Assembly: GCF_000374545.1 (NCBI RefSeq)
Contig: NZ_KB894589.1
Coordinates: 1-39,220 of the forward strand
Length of the DNA stretch: 39,220 bases
From: Anaeromusa acidaminophila DSM 3853
GTDB taxonomy: Bacteria; Bacillota; Negativicutes; Anaeromusales; Anaeromusaceae
Direction of reading: 5' to 3'
Positions 22,429 through 35,376 of the stretch are shown here, one piece after another. The notes under the pieces are model-generated. The model saw nothing but the letters and a program-made list of their open reading frames with translations, had not been told where the DNA came from and made no database searches. How positions within the stretch are numbered: position 1 is the first letter of the stretch; the number at the start of each line of letters is the position of its first letter. The translations under genes and the position numbers were made by a program.

Positions 22429-23601
22429 ATGTCACGCATCAAGGTAATGACCGTATTCGGCACGAGGCCGGAAGCCATAAAAATGGCGCCAGTAGTGTTG
22501 GAATTGCAAAAGCATTCGGAGCACATTGAGCCGGTGGTAGCGGTTACCGCTCAGCATCGGGAGATGCTGGATCAAGTTCTTGATTTATTTGCGATTAAGC
22601 CGGATTATGATTTGGATATTATGGCGCAAGGACAAACGCTTTTTGATATTACCGGGCGGGCATTACAGGGCTTAAATACAGTGCTGGCGGAAGCGAAGCC
22701 GGATTTGGTGCTTGTACATGGCGATACGACAACTACCTTTGTGGGGGCGTTGGCGTCGTTTTATCATCAAATTGCAGTCGGTCATGTGGAAGCGGGCCTG
22801 CGGACGCGCAATAAATATTCGCCGTATCCGGAGGAAATGAACCGCAAGCTGACCGGTTCGTTGGCGGATATGCATTTTGCTCCTACGAAAACGTCTGCAG
22901 CAAACTTGCAGGAAGAAGCAGTAGCAAAAGACGATATTTTTATTACCGGCAATACGGTCATTGACGCCTTGCTGAACACGGTGCAAGACGATTATGTCTT
23001 TGAGGATGAGCTGTTGTCTCAAATCGACTATCAACGTCGACGGATTGTGTTGCTGACGACGCATCGCCGAGAAAATTTGGGAGAGCCTATGCGGCATGTA
23101 TATCAGGCGTTACGGCAGATTGTAGAAGAATTTCCGGATGTAGAAGTAGTATTTCCGGTGCATCGCAATCCTAAAGTGCGCGAAGTAGTAAGCCAAGAGC
23201 TAGGCGGAATTGCAAGAGTGCATTTAATTGATCCTTTGGAATACCAGCCTTTTGCTAATTTAATGGCTCGCTCCTACTTGGTGCTGACCGATTCCGGCGG
23301 TATTCAGGAAGAGGCTCCGTCCTTAGGCAAGCCTGTATTGGTACTGCGGGATACAACGGAACGTCCGGAGGCTGTGGAAGCGGGGACGGTCAAACTCATT
23401 GGTACGGAAAAAGATCGGGTGTACAGCGAGACGCATAGTTTGCTAGCGGATACGGAAGAATACCGGCGCATGGCGACGGCCTGTAATCCTTACGGAGACG
23501 GGTTTGCGGCGAAGCGGATTGTACAGACCATTCTTTGGAGACATGGGTGTTTCGCTCAGATGCCGACTATGTTTGGTCAAGACGGAAAAAACTGCAAATA
23601 G
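22429..23601 (+). CDS. wecB: UDP-N-acetylglucosamine 2-epimerase (non-hydrolysing)
   Basis: Interconverts UDP-GlcNAc and UDP-ManNAc for surface glycan synthesis. The 390-residue protein begins IKVMTVFGTRPEAIKMAPVV and has VHGDTTTTFVGALASF, HVEAGLRT, YPEEMNRKLTGSLAD, TTHRRENLG and DSGGIQEEAPSLGKPVLVLRD with TTERPEA, all hallmarks of WecB/MnaA. AAGGAG precedes the ATG. It uses the product of GlmU (4060). It closes the gene group before the ATP synthase operon. Confidence 0.96.
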   Translation: MSRIKVMTVFGTRPEAIKMAPVVLELQKHSEHIEPVVAVTAQHREMLDQVLDLFAIKPDYDLDIMAQGQTLFDITGRALQGLNTVLAEAKPDLVLVHGDTTTTFVGALASFYHQIAVGHVEAGLRTRNKYSPYPEEMNRKLTGSLADMHFAPTKTSAANLQEEAVAKDDIFITGNTVIDALLNTVQDDYVFEDELLSQIDYQRRRIVLLTTHRRENLGEPMRHVYQALRQIVEEFPDVEVVFPVHRNPKVREVVSQELGGIARVHLIDPLEYQPFANLMARSYLVLTDSGGIQEEAPSLGKPVLVLRDTTERPEAVEAGTVKLIGTEKDRVYSETHSLLADTEEYRRMATACNPYGDGFAAKRIVQTILWRHGCFAQMPTMFGQDGKNCK

Positions 23602-23610
23602 CGCCTTGGT

Positions 23611-23651
23611 AAGCTGTGAAAAATGGTTAAACCGTTTTTCACAGCTTTTTT
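23611..23651 (+). terminator. Intrinsic terminator after wecB
   Basis: AAGCTGTGAAAAA (23611-23623) pairs with TTTTTCACAGCTT (23635-23647) with a short inner GG/CC pairing, and T residues follow to 23651. Confidence 0.88.
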
Positions 23652-23735
23652 ATTCGTTTTTCTTAATTTTATTATTTTTGAAGTAATTTAGGCATTTAGC
23701 ATAGCTAATTGTCATAAGAATACAAGGTAAACAGC

Positions 23736-23760
23736 AGGAGATCTTGGGGCTTTGGAGAAT
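23736..23760 (+). promoter_or_regulatory. Sigma-H-type promoter in front of the ATP synthase operon
   Basis: AGGAGAT (23736-23742), exactly 14 bases, GAAT (23757-23760), preceded by GC and located 32 bases before atpZ. It has the same layout as the copies at 279 and 8336. A vegetative promoter further upstream is possible (TTGAAG near 23679 with a weak -10), but the AGGA/GAAT pair is the clearest signal in the region. Confidence 0.55.
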
Positions 23761-23791
23761 TACTTTACTTATGCGGTAGGAGGGATTCTGC

Positions 23792-24004
23792 ATGGCCGGG
23801 AAACAAGAATGGTGGCAATTTTTGTCCTATGCGAGTTCGCTGGGGCTGCAAATGGCGGCTTGCGTAGTCGTTGGCGTCTTTAGCGGCAGGTTATGGGACG
23901 ATTGGATGGAAACAGCGCCTTGGGGGACTGTTTTCGGTATTGTTCTTGGCTTTTTGGCGGGTATGTGGTCTATTTACCGTAAGATTGTCAACAGACAGGA
24001 GTGA
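23792..24004 (+). CDS. atpZ: AtpZ/AtpI-type small membrane protein
   Basis: A 70-residue protein with two hydrophobic helices (about 14-31 and 44-61) and the glycine-rich pattern GVFSGRLWDDWMETAPWGTVFGIVLGFLAG typical of AtpZ in two overlapping parts. In Firmicutes AtpZ stands with AtpI at the head of the atp operon and the two are proposed to form a divalent cation channel or assembly factor. AGGAGGG precedes the ATG. Four bases separate it from atpI. Confidence 0.85.
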   Translation: MAGKQEWWQFLSYASSLGLQMAACVVVGVFSGRLWDDWMETAPWGTVFGIVLGFLAGMWSIYRKIVNRQE

Positions 24005-24007
24005 GGC

Positions 24008-24379
24008 ATGGAGACGGTTTTTTCCATTCGACGCACCTTGACCGGTATGTTTGTCTGGGGAACGTGCTTTACGGCGCTGACTTGGGTTGCTGGCGAGGAA
24101 GATTGGGCCAGAGGATTTTTGCTGGGCTGGCTGGGGAGTTTGGTATACTATCTGTTATTATGTCGCCGGGTGCAAAAAGCAGTGGATTTACCGGTGGCGC
24201 AGGCGGTGCGTTCCATGCGCGTAGGCTGGCTGGTTCGTTTGGCCTTCTTAGTGTTACTATTGCTGCTTTCGCTAAAAGTGCAGGGTGTTTCTTTTTGGGC
24301 TTCCGTTGTGGGGCTGTTTTCCTTGCAAGGAGTGCTGGTTCTTTTTTTTGTTTTCTTTGCAGTGAAACGAGGATCTTAG
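24008..24379 (+). CDS. atpI: ATP synthase subunit I (AtpI)
   Basis: A 123-residue membrane protein with four hydrophobic segments (about 13-29, 34-51, 72-90, 95-117). Subunit I helps assemble the c-ring in some bacteria and is poorly conserved, so the call rests on size, topology and position between atpZ and atpB. CAGGAGTGAGGC lies just before the ATG. Confidence 0.85.
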   Translation: METVFSIRRTLTGMFVWGTCFTALTWVAGEEDWARGFLLGWLGSLVYYLLLCRRVQKAVDLPVAQAVRSMRVGWLVRLAFLVLLLLLSLKVQGVSFWASVVGLFSLQGVLVLFFVFFAVKRGS

Positions 24380-24467
24380 AGACCTATGCACAGGAGGAAG
24401 TGTTCGAAACCTATTGAGGTAGTCATAATGCTGCGCCGGAGTGGCGCAAAAGAAAGGAGGGAATACA

Positions 24468-25438
<971 letters not shown>

Positions 25439-25519
25439 TCCCGGCCTGTTGTTAAAAACAAAACCGTTACATCCGTTTGGCGGTGTGCGGAGTCATTTTG
25501 CAGATAGGAGGTGCCGGGA

Positions 25520-26023
25520 TTGATTGATTTGAACGCGACGCTGCTAATACAGATTTTCAACTTTCTTTTGTTAGTGGCTTTGTTGACGAAATTTGCTTAT
25601 AAACCGCTTATGTCCATGTTGGCGGAACGGGAGCAGCGCATTGCAGGCAGCTTGGAAGCAGCTGAGCAAGAACGTCAGGAAGCAGCTAAGCTGAAAGAAG
25701 AATACTTGAAAGAGCTGGCTGCAGCTAGAAATCAGGCCCAGCAGATTGTAGAGAAAGCCAACCGTTTAGCTGAGCAAAACAAAGAAGAACTGCTGCGTGC
25801 GGCTAAGGAAGAGCATGCGCGTCTTTTGAAAGCGACCCAGGAAGAATTGGCTCGGGAGCGGGAAAAGGCGCTGCAAGATTTGCGCAGCGAAGTAGTTGCG
25901 TTGTCGGTGGCTGCGGCGGGTAAGATTCTTTCGCAGCAGTTGGATGAAGCAGCTCATGCCCAATTGGTAGACGATTTCATCGGAAAATTGGATCGTGAAA
26001 AAACAGGTGGTTTGCCATGCTGA
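25520..26023 (+). CDS. atpF: ATP synthase Fo subunit b
   Basis: Peripheral stalk subunit of 167 residues. It has one N-terminal membrane helix (about 7-28, LLIQIFNFLLLVALLTKFAY), then a long charged coiled coil rich in Glu, Lys, Ala and Gln. TTG 25520 is eight bases behind AGGAGG (25506-25511); GTG 25511 overlaps that site and is unlikely. It overlaps atpH by seven bases. Confidence 0.94.
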   Translation: MIDLNATLLIQIFNFLLLVALLTKFAYKPLMSMLAEREQRIAGSLEAAEQERQEAAKLKEEYLKELAAARNQAQQIVEKANRLAEQNKEELLRAAKEEHARLLKATQEELAREREKALQDLRSEVVALSVAAAGKILSQQLDEAAHAQLVDDFIGKLDREKTGGLPC

Positions 26024-26582
26024 ATGCAAGGCTAGCGCAAAAATATGCGCAGGCGCTGTATGAATTGGCGCAGGAACAAAACTGCCTGACGGAAACGTTG
26101 CAAGAATTGGAAAGTGTGGCCACTAGCGTGCAGGCGCAAAAAGAGCTTTCCGTATTTCTTTTTCACCCGCGTGTAGACGGGGCAATCAAAAAAGAGACGT
26201 TACAACAGGTGTTCGGTGAAGTAAGCGAGCTAGTGCATAAGTTTATCTCTTTGTTGATTGACAAGCGGAGAGAATCTTTGTTGCCAGCTATTGCCGCTGA
26301 ATTTCGCCTGTTGGCGCATGCGGCGCAGAATATGGTAGAAGCGGACGTTGTGACGGCGGTTCCGTTGCAGGAAAAGCAAAAAGAAGCCTTGGCTGCGCGT
26401 TTGGGCCAATTGACGGGTAAAACGGTGCTGCTTCGTCAGCGCCAAGATGCATCACTGATTGGCGGTTTGATGGTATATATTGGCGGCAAACGCATTGACG
26501 GCAGCGTCAAAGGGCAATTGGAACGTCTGAAGCGCAACCTGGCCATTCAGGACGCGATGAAGAGTGGGGTGAGCGAACGGTT

Positions 26583-26586
<4 letters not shown>
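26017..26586 (+). CDS. atpH: ATP synthase F1 subunit delta
   Basis: A 189-residue subunit that joins the peripheral stalk to the F1 head. It starts [19 protein letters not shown] and ends with the family signature [25 protein letters not shown] (in two parts, about 146-170). It overlaps atpF and atpA, showing translational coupling. Confidence 0.95.
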
Positions 26587-28100
<1,514 letters not shown>

Positions 28101-28107
28101 GTAGGGT

Positions 28108-30401
<2,294 letters not shown>

Positions 30402-30405
30402 CTCC

Positions 30406-30813
30406 ATGGCGAAAACCATCCGCCTGGAAGTGGTCAGCCCCGAACGTCTGGTCTTCCAGGAAGACGTGCAAATGGTCATTGCCAGAACGACTGGCGGCGA
30501 CATTGGTGTGCTTCCCGGCCATGCCCCGCTTTTGGCGGGCTTGGAAATCTGGCCTGTGCGTATCATGCGTGAAAGCGGGGAGTTTTCCCTTGCTGTTTGC
30601 GGCGGTATTATTGAGGTGCTGCCGGAACGCATTACGCTGTTGGCCCAGTGTGCCGAGCTTCCGGAAGAAATTGATTTGGCACGGGCGGAGGCGGCTAAAG
30701 AACGGGCTGTCTGCCGGATCCGGGAAACAGGAGCAGACATTGATCATGTACGTGCTGAACTGGCTTTGAAACGGGCCATTATGCGTATTCGCGTAGCCCA
30801 GCACAAATTATAA
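30406..30813 (+). CDS. atpC: ATP synthase F1 subunit epsilon
   Basis: A 135-residue regulatory subunit with the N-terminal beta-sandwich (IRLEVVSPERLVFQEDV, GDIGVLPGHAPLLAGL) and a C-terminal pair of helices from about residue 88 that can inhibit ATP hydrolysis. Last gene of the operon. Confidence 0.96.
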   Translation: MAKTIRLEVVSPERLVFQEDVQMVIARTTGGDIGVLPGHAPLLAGLEIWPVRIMRESGEFSLAVCGGIIEVLPERITLLAQCAELPEEIDLARAEAAKERAVCRIRETGADIDHVRAELALKRAIMRIRVAQHKL

Positions 30814-30835
30814 CTCACACTTTTATACGTATTAA

Positions 30836-30870
30836 AAAGAGACTGCGGTTTAATTGGCCGCAGTCTCTTT
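30836..30870 (+). terminator. Intrinsic terminator of the ATP synthase operon
   Basis: AAAGAGACTGCGG (30836-30848) pairs perfectly with CCGCAGTCTCTTT (30858-30870) around a 9-base loop. Only three T residues end the stem, but the A-rich and T-rich flanks fit a terminator. Confidence 0.85.
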
Positions 30871-31104
30871 ATGCTTGTGTAACGGTTCTTTCTTGGTTGC
30901 AACCTATATCTCGGAACCCTATGATGTATCCTCGGTTTCTCCGCCTTTTGGCCTTATCTTCATTTGAAAACCAATTTTTTTCTGACAGATGCGCTGAGCC
31001 TCTTGCGAAGGAGGAAAGGAGGATGATAAACTATAGGATAGTCAGAAATAGATCGCACTACCATGAAAAGAAAGAATGCGCAGGCATTCCGGCTGGAGGA
31101 AAAA

Positions 31105-32364
31105 ATGGAGAAACTGGTCATTCGCGGTGGTAATCCCTTGCGAGGTACTGTAAAGGTAAGCGGAGCAAAAAATGCAGTCCTGCCTTTGATTGCAGCTACT
31201 CTTTTGGGACAAACACCGAGTGTTATTGAAGAAGTGCCGAACCTAGAGGATGTGCGGACGTTTGCTTTGGTGTTGGAACGGTTGGGCGTTCCTGCGCATC
31301 GTGATGCGGAAGGACGGCTGGCAGTAGACAGCACAATCATAGGAAATCATGATGCGCCGTATGAGTTGGTGCGCAAAATGCGGGCGTCTTTTTTAATTAT
31401 GGGACCCCTTTTAGCTCGTTTGGGAAAATCTCGCATTTCGCTGCCTGGCGGCTGCGCCATTGGCACGCGGCCGATTGATTTGCATTTAAAGGGTTTTGAA
31501 GCTCTTGGGGCGCAAGTGGAAATTGGACACGGGTATGTAGAAGCCACGGCTCCCCATGGTTTGAAAGGCGCTAGAATTTATTTGGATTTTCCCAGCGTAG
31601 GCGCGACGGAAAACATTCTAATGGCTGCTTGTATGGCAGAGGGGCAGACTATTTTAGAGAATCCGGCTCATGAGCCGGAAATTATCGACTTGGCCAACTA
31701 CTTGAACATGATGGGGGCTAAGATTCGAGGCGCCGGAACGAATGTGATTAAAATCGAAGGCGTTCCGGCATTGAAGGGCTGTACCTATACGGTAATTCCG
31801 GATCGTATTGAAGCGGGAACCTATATGGTGGCGGCTGCTATGACCGGCGGCGACGTGTATGTAGAAGGCGCGTTAACGGAGCATTTGAAACCAGTGGTAG
31901 CGAAACTGAAAGAAGCCGGTGTTGGCATTGAAGAAGACGTGAATGGCATTCGCGTCTTTAGTACTGGCCGCGTAAAGGCTGTAGACGTTAAAACGCTGCC
32001 CTACCCTGGCTTTCCGACAGATATGCAGGCGCAGTTTATGGCTTTAATGACAGTGGCGGAAGGTACTGGCGTAATTACGGAGACTGTATTTGAAAACCGC
32101 TTTATGCATGTAGATGAGCTGAAGCGCATGGGCGCTAATATTAAAATCGAAGGGCGAAGCGCCATTGTCGAAGGGACCCCCTGTTTGACTGGCTGCCCGG
32201 TTAAGGCGACTGATTTGCGTGCTGGTGCGGCTTTAGTGCTGGCTGGCTTAGTGGCGGATGGACAGACGGAAGTCGGCTATTTGCACCACATTGACCGCGG
32301 CTACGAAGATTTGGTAGGCAAGCTGCGCAGCTTGGGAGCGCAAATTGATCGTGTTCCTTCGTGA
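31105..32364 (+). CDS. murA: UDP-N-acetylglucosamine 1-carboxyvinyltransferase
   Basis: First committed step of peptidoglycan synthesis, adding enolpyruvate from PEP to UDP-GlcNAc. The 419-residue protein begins [21 protein letters not shown] in two parts. It has the active-site cysteine Cys117 in [11 protein letters not shown], the residue attacked by fosfomycin; Cys, not Asp, predicts sensitivity. GGAGGA at 31095-31100 is four bases before ATG 31105; the frame is open from 31063. Its position between atpC and mbl is as in Bacillus. Confidence 0.97.
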   Translation: MEKLVIRGGNPLRGTVKVSGAKNAVLPLIAATLLGQTPSVIEEVPNLEDVRTFALVLERLGVPAHRDAEGRLAVDSTIIGNHDAPYELVRKMRASFLIMGPLLARLGKSRISLPGGCAIGTRPIDLHLKGFEALGAQVEIGHGYVEATAPHGLKGARIYLDFPSVGATENILMAACMAEGQTILENPAHEPEIIDLANYLNMMGAKIRGAGTNVIKIEGVPALKGCTYTVIPDRIEAGTYMVAAAMTGGDVYVEGALTEHLKPVVAKLKEAGVGIEEDVNGIRVFSTGRVKAVDVKTLPYPGFPTDMQAQFMALMTVAEGTGVITETVFENRFMHVDELKRMGANIKIEGRSAIVEGTPCLTGCPVKATDLRAGAALVLAGLVADGQTEVGYLHHIDRGYEDLVGKLRSLGAQIDRVPS

Positions 32365-32379
32365 GTTGAAAGCTTAAAA

Positions 32380-32455
32380 ACAGAGTAACCGAGTGACCAG
32401 AGGGGAGTAGAGTCGGAAAGTTTCTAGAACCCCCTGATCACTTTGTTACTCTTGT
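32380..32455. repeat. Imperfect inverted repeat with AGAGTAAC units
   Basis: ACAGAGTAACCGAGTGACC with AGAGGGG (32380-32405) pairs imperfectly with CCCCCTGATCACTTTGTTACTCTTGT (32429-32454; written here as two halves of one arm: CCCCCTGATCACTTT and GTTACTCTTGT). The stem is about 20 bp with G-T pairs. The units ACAGAGT and CAGAGG also build the palindrome at 6430-6485, suggesting a dispersed repeat family. Confidence 0.55.
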
Positions 32456-32522
32456 TCCGTCATTGGGTCTTTTTCAGTGCCGGGATGGAACGCATCTGTT
32501 AATGGTCCTCGTTACCTAGGAG

Positions 32523-32550
32523 TCTTTTCTCTTGTTTTTCTTACAAGAAA
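32523..32550 (+). terminator. A/T-rich hairpin upstream of mreB
   Basis: CTTTTCTCTTG pairs with CAAGAAAAG (32524-32552 region) leaving one bulge, ending just before the AGGA box at 32554. It may terminate read-through from murA before the mreB promoter. Confidence 0.35.
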
Positions 32551-32553
32551 AGC

Positions 32554-32578
32554 AGGATTTTTTCAAATTTTGTGGAAC
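32554..32578 (+). promoter_or_regulatory. Sigma-H-like promoter upstream of mreB/mbl
   Basis: AGGATTT (32554-32560), exactly 14 bases, then GAAC (32575-32578). The -35 half is a full consensus match and is preceded by GC; the -10 half has C for the final T of GAAT. It lies about 40 bases before the start codon. Confidence 0.4.
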
Positions 32579-32618
32579 AAATTTATTTTAGTGTGTGCCT
32601 ATTGAAAGGAGTATATCT

Positions 32619-33659
32619 ATGTTTTTTGGAATGTCTACCGATATCGGTGTTGATTTGGGAACGGCCAATGTGCTGGTATATGTAAAAGGAAAAGGAATTG
32701 TACTGCGGGAGCCATCCGTAGTCGCTATTGATAAGGACAGTAATCGGGTTTTGGCGATTGGTGAAGAGGCGCGCCGCATGCTGGGACGTACGCCCGGGAA
32801 TATTGTTGCCATCCGTCCCTTGCGGGAAGGCGTTATTGCCGACTATGACACGACGGAGAGCATGCTGCGTCATTTTATTCGTAAAGTGGCAGGGAAGAGC
32901 CTTTTCTTTAAACCTCGCATCATGGTCTGCATTCCGTCAGGCGTGACAACTGTGGAAAAGCGTGCTGTTTTAGAAGCCGCTATGCAGGCGGGGGCGCGAA
33001 AGACCTACCTTATTGAAGAACCTTTAGCGGCCGCTCTTGGCGCAGGACTCGATATCGCCGAACCTTGCGGAGCTATGGTGGTGGATATTGGCGGCGGTAC
33101 TACTGATGTTGCCGTTTTGAGCTTGGGCGGGATTGTCGTAAGCGAGTCTTTGCGTATTGGCGGAGACCGTTTTGACGAATCGTTGGTGAGTTTTGTGAAA
33201 AAAGAATACAAAATTATGATCGGCGAGCGCACGGCCGAAGAAATGAAAGTGCAGATTGGCACGGCATTTCCGAATAGCCGCAATGAGACCATGGAAGTCC
33301 GCGGCCGGGATTTGTTATCTGGTTTGCCGAAAACCGTTCGGATTACTTCGGAAGAAACGAGAGAGGCGCTGGCGGAACCGGTGTCGCTGATTGTGCAGTG
33401 CGTTAAATCGGTGCTGGAGAATACGCCTCCCGAATTGGCGTCGGATATTATGGATCGTGGGATTGTCATGACTGGCGGCGGTTCGCTGTTGCACGGCTTG
33501 GATCGTTTAATCCAGGAAGAAACCGGCATTCCTACTTATTTGGCGGAAGATCCGCTGTCCTGCGTGGCTTTGGGGACGGGGAAAGCATTAGAGTCTTTGG
33601 AAAGCTTAGAAGAAAGTCTGCTGACGTTAAATAAAAACAGCGTTTTGCAGGAACGATGA
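32619..33659 (+). CDS. mreB: Rod shape-determining protein, MreB/Mbl family
   Basis: Bacterial actin that guides lateral wall synthesis. The 346-residue protein begins FFGMSTDIGVDLGTANVLVYV, here split by the phosphate-1 motif. It has EPLAAALGAGLD, the phosphate-2 motif MVVDIGGGTTDVAVLSLGG and the adenosine motif GIVMTGGGSLLHGLD. AAAGGAG is seven bases before ATG 32619. The neighbours (murA before, flagellar rod genes behind) are those of B. subtilis mbl, so Mbl is the likely orthologue. The C-terminal 20 residues (ESLEESLLTLNKNSV) are a little longer than usual. Confidence 0.95.
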   Translation: MFFGMSTDIGVDLGTANVLVYVKGKGIVLREPSVVAIDKDSNRVLAIGEEARRMLGRTPGNIVAIRPLREGVIADYDTTESMLRHFIRKVAGKSLFFKPRIMVCIPSGVTTVEKRAVLEAAMQAGARKTYLIEEPLAAALGAGLDIAEPCGAMVVDIGGGTTDVAVLSLGGIVVSESLRIGGDRFDESLVSFVKKEYKIMIGERTAEEMKVQIGTAFPNSRNETMEVRGRDLLSGLPKTVRITSEETREALAEPVSLIVQCVKSVLENTPPELASDIMDRGIVMTGGGSLLHGLDRLIQEETGIPTYLAEDPLSCVALGTGKALESLESLEESLLTLNKNSVLQER

Positions 33660-33661
33660 GC

Positions 33662-33689
33662 TAAGTTGGGACTAATGGTCTGCCGAAGA
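33662..33689 (+). promoter_or_regulatory. Candidate sigma-D/FliA promoter for the flagellar rod operon
   Basis: TAAG (33662-33665), 16 bases, GCCGAAGA (33682-33689), compared with the flagellar sigma-28 consensus TAAA-N15-GCCGATAA. Three of four and six of eight positions match. It lies about 85 bases before flgF. Confidence 0.35.
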
Positions 33690-33772
33690 AGCCACTATTC
33701 TCCCTGATGAAAAGAAAAAGTTTTCACGATATATATGAAGACGTAAAGTTTCATGATTAAAGGAGAGACGGT

Positions 33773-34555
33773 ATGATTCGAGGGATCTATGCAGCAGCAT
33801 CCGGCATGATTGCGGAAGGTCTGCGTACCGATGTTACAGCGAATAACCTGGCCAATGTCAGTACGATGGGATTTAAGAAAGAGATTGCCGTCAATAAAGA
33901 CTTTGAAAAAATGCTATTGTGGCGCATTAACGATGGCATGGAGACGCCACAAATCGGTTCGGTCGGCGCTGGGGCGGCAGTCGATCAGATTGTGACCGAC
34001 CATAGCCAAGGAGCGACGCGTAGTACGCAAGGCTCGTTGGATGTAGCCATTGAGGGGGACGGCTTTTTCGTTGTGCAAACTCCCCAAGGACAGCGATATA
34101 CCAGGGCGGGAGCTTTTGCAATTGGACCGAACAATCAACTGGTGACAATGCAAGGGTATGCAGTATTAGGAACAGACGGACAGCCAATCACTATCGAAGG
34201 CCCCGGCGGAGCTAGCCGTATTAATATTACCAGTGATGGCATAGTAGAGCTGAATCCTACGGAAGCTGGCGGTGTTCCTACAGAAGCAGGACGGTTGCAG
34301 GTGGTTTCTTTTGCTGATGCTAAGCGCTTGGCGAAAGAGGGACAAAACTTGTTTACCGCTCCAGGAGGAGATCGCCCGCAGCCCATGGCAACGCCAGCGC
34401 TTCGGCAGGGATATTTGGAAATGTCTAATGTTAATGCGGTGCAGGAAATGGTGAATTTGATTACAGCGTACCGCGCTTATGAAATTGATTCCAAAGCAGT
34501 GCAATCAGAGGACTCATTGCTGGATAAAGCGGTCAATGAAATTGGCCGGGCGTAA
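33773..34555 (+). CDS. flgF: Flagellar basal-body rod protein, FlgF/FlhO type
   Basis: A 260-residue rod protein. The N-terminal helix and signature GIYAAASGMIAEGLRTDVTANNLANVSTMGFKK (several short blocks) and the C-terminal NLITAYRAYEIDSKAVQSEDSLL are typical of the FlgB/C/F/G family. It is the first of a rod pair, matching B. subtilis flhO (proximal rod). AAAGGAGAG precedes the ATG. The central variable domain is short. Confidence 0.93.
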   Translation: MIRGIYAAASGMIAEGLRTDVTANNLANVSTMGFKKEIAVNKDFEKMLLWRINDGMETPQIGSVGAGAAVDQIVTDHSQGATRSTQGSLDVAIEGDGFFVVQTPQGQRYTRAGAFAIGPNNQLVTMQGYAVLGTDGQPITIEGPGGASRINITSDGIVELNPTEAGGVPTEAGRLQVVSFADAKRLAKEGQNLFTAPGGDRPQPMATPALRQGYLEMSNVNAVQEMVNLITAYRAYEIDSKAVQSEDSLLDKAVNEIGRA

Positions 34556-34573
34556 AGAAGGGGGTAAACGCGT

Positions 34574-35365
34574 ATGATGCGGGCACTTTGGACGGCAGGT
34601 ACGGGCATGCGGGCCCAACAGAGTAATTTGGATGTAATCTCTAATAACTTGGCAAACGTGAATACTACCGGCTTTAAAAAACAGCGGGCGGAGTTTGAAG
34701 ATTTAATGTATCAAACAGAGCGTCAGCCTGGCATGACAAGCAGCGGTAATAACAATATGCTGCCAACAGGCGTGCAACTCGGTCATGGTGTGCGTTTGAC
34801 GGCAACGGCTCGTGATTTTTTTCAAGGGAACTTTCAGTCGACAAGCAATCCAATGGACATGGTTATAGAAGGAGACGGATTTTTCCAGATTACCATGCCG
34901 GATGGAACGTTGGCGTATACACGTAATGGCGCGTTTAAGCTAGACGGCAATGGCAATGTGGTTACTTCCGAAGGCTACCTGCTGGAACCGGCGATTCAAG
35001 TACCGGAAGGCTCTACTGACTTTGGCGTATCTCGTGACGGAATTGTAACGATTACGCCTGCTGGCCAAACAACACCGCAGGAAATCGGACAAATTACGAT
35101 TGCTCGCTTTATCAATAATGCAGGTTTGAAGAGTATAGGCAAGAATTTGTATACCGAGACGGTCGCTTCTGGAGCGCCGGTAGTCGGCAATCCGGGAGAT
35201 AATAATTCCGGCACGATTGTTACAAATTTTATTGAAATGTCCAACGTTCAGGTTGTAGATGAAATGGTGAATATGATTGTGGCGCAGCGCGCTTATGAAA
35301 TGAATTCTAAAGCCGTGACCACTGCCGACTCTATGCTGGAAGTGGCCGCTGGGTTGAAACGCTAG
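34574..35365 (+). CDS. flgG: Flagellar distal rod protein FlgG
   Basis: A 263-residue rod protein beginning MRALWTAGTGMRAQQSNLDVISNNLANVNTTGFKKQRAEFEDLMYQ in short family blocks. It ends VDEMVNMIVAQRAYEMNSKAVTTADSML. The length and QRAYEMNSKA ending match FlgG, the distal rod. GGGGG lies before the start; ATG 34574 and 34577 are both possible. Confidence 0.96.
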   Translation: MMRALWTAGTGMRAQQSNLDVISNNLANVNTTGFKKQRAEFEDLMYQTERQPGMTSSGNNNMLPTGVQLGHGVRLTATARDFFQGNFQSTSNPMDMVIEGDGFFQITMPDGTLAYTRNGAFKLDGNGNVVTSEGYLLEPAIQVPEGSTDFGVSRDGIVTITPAGQTTPQEIGQITIARFINNAGLKSIGKNLYTETVASGAPVVGNPGDNNSGTIVTNFIEMSNVQVVDEMVNMIVAQRAYEMNSKAVTTADSMLEVAAGLKR

Positions 35366-35376
35366 GTAATAGGGCT

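Noticed and set aside
24001-24417. 138-codon plus-strand frame overlapping atpI
   Set aside because: Different frame from atpI, Gly/Phe/Ala-rich low-complexity product, no family; atpI is the better call.
24429-24450. Hairpin TGCGCC/GGCGCA between atpI and atpB as a terminator
   Set aside because: Short stem, no T-run and it lies inside an operon just before a strong ribosome binding site.
30897-31133. 78-codon frame upstream of and overlapping murA, with an internal ATG at 31023
   Set aside because: The AGGAGG next to ATG 31023 leaves no spacing, and the frame runs into murA in another frame with a non-protein-like end. A leader peptide cannot be excluded but is not supported.
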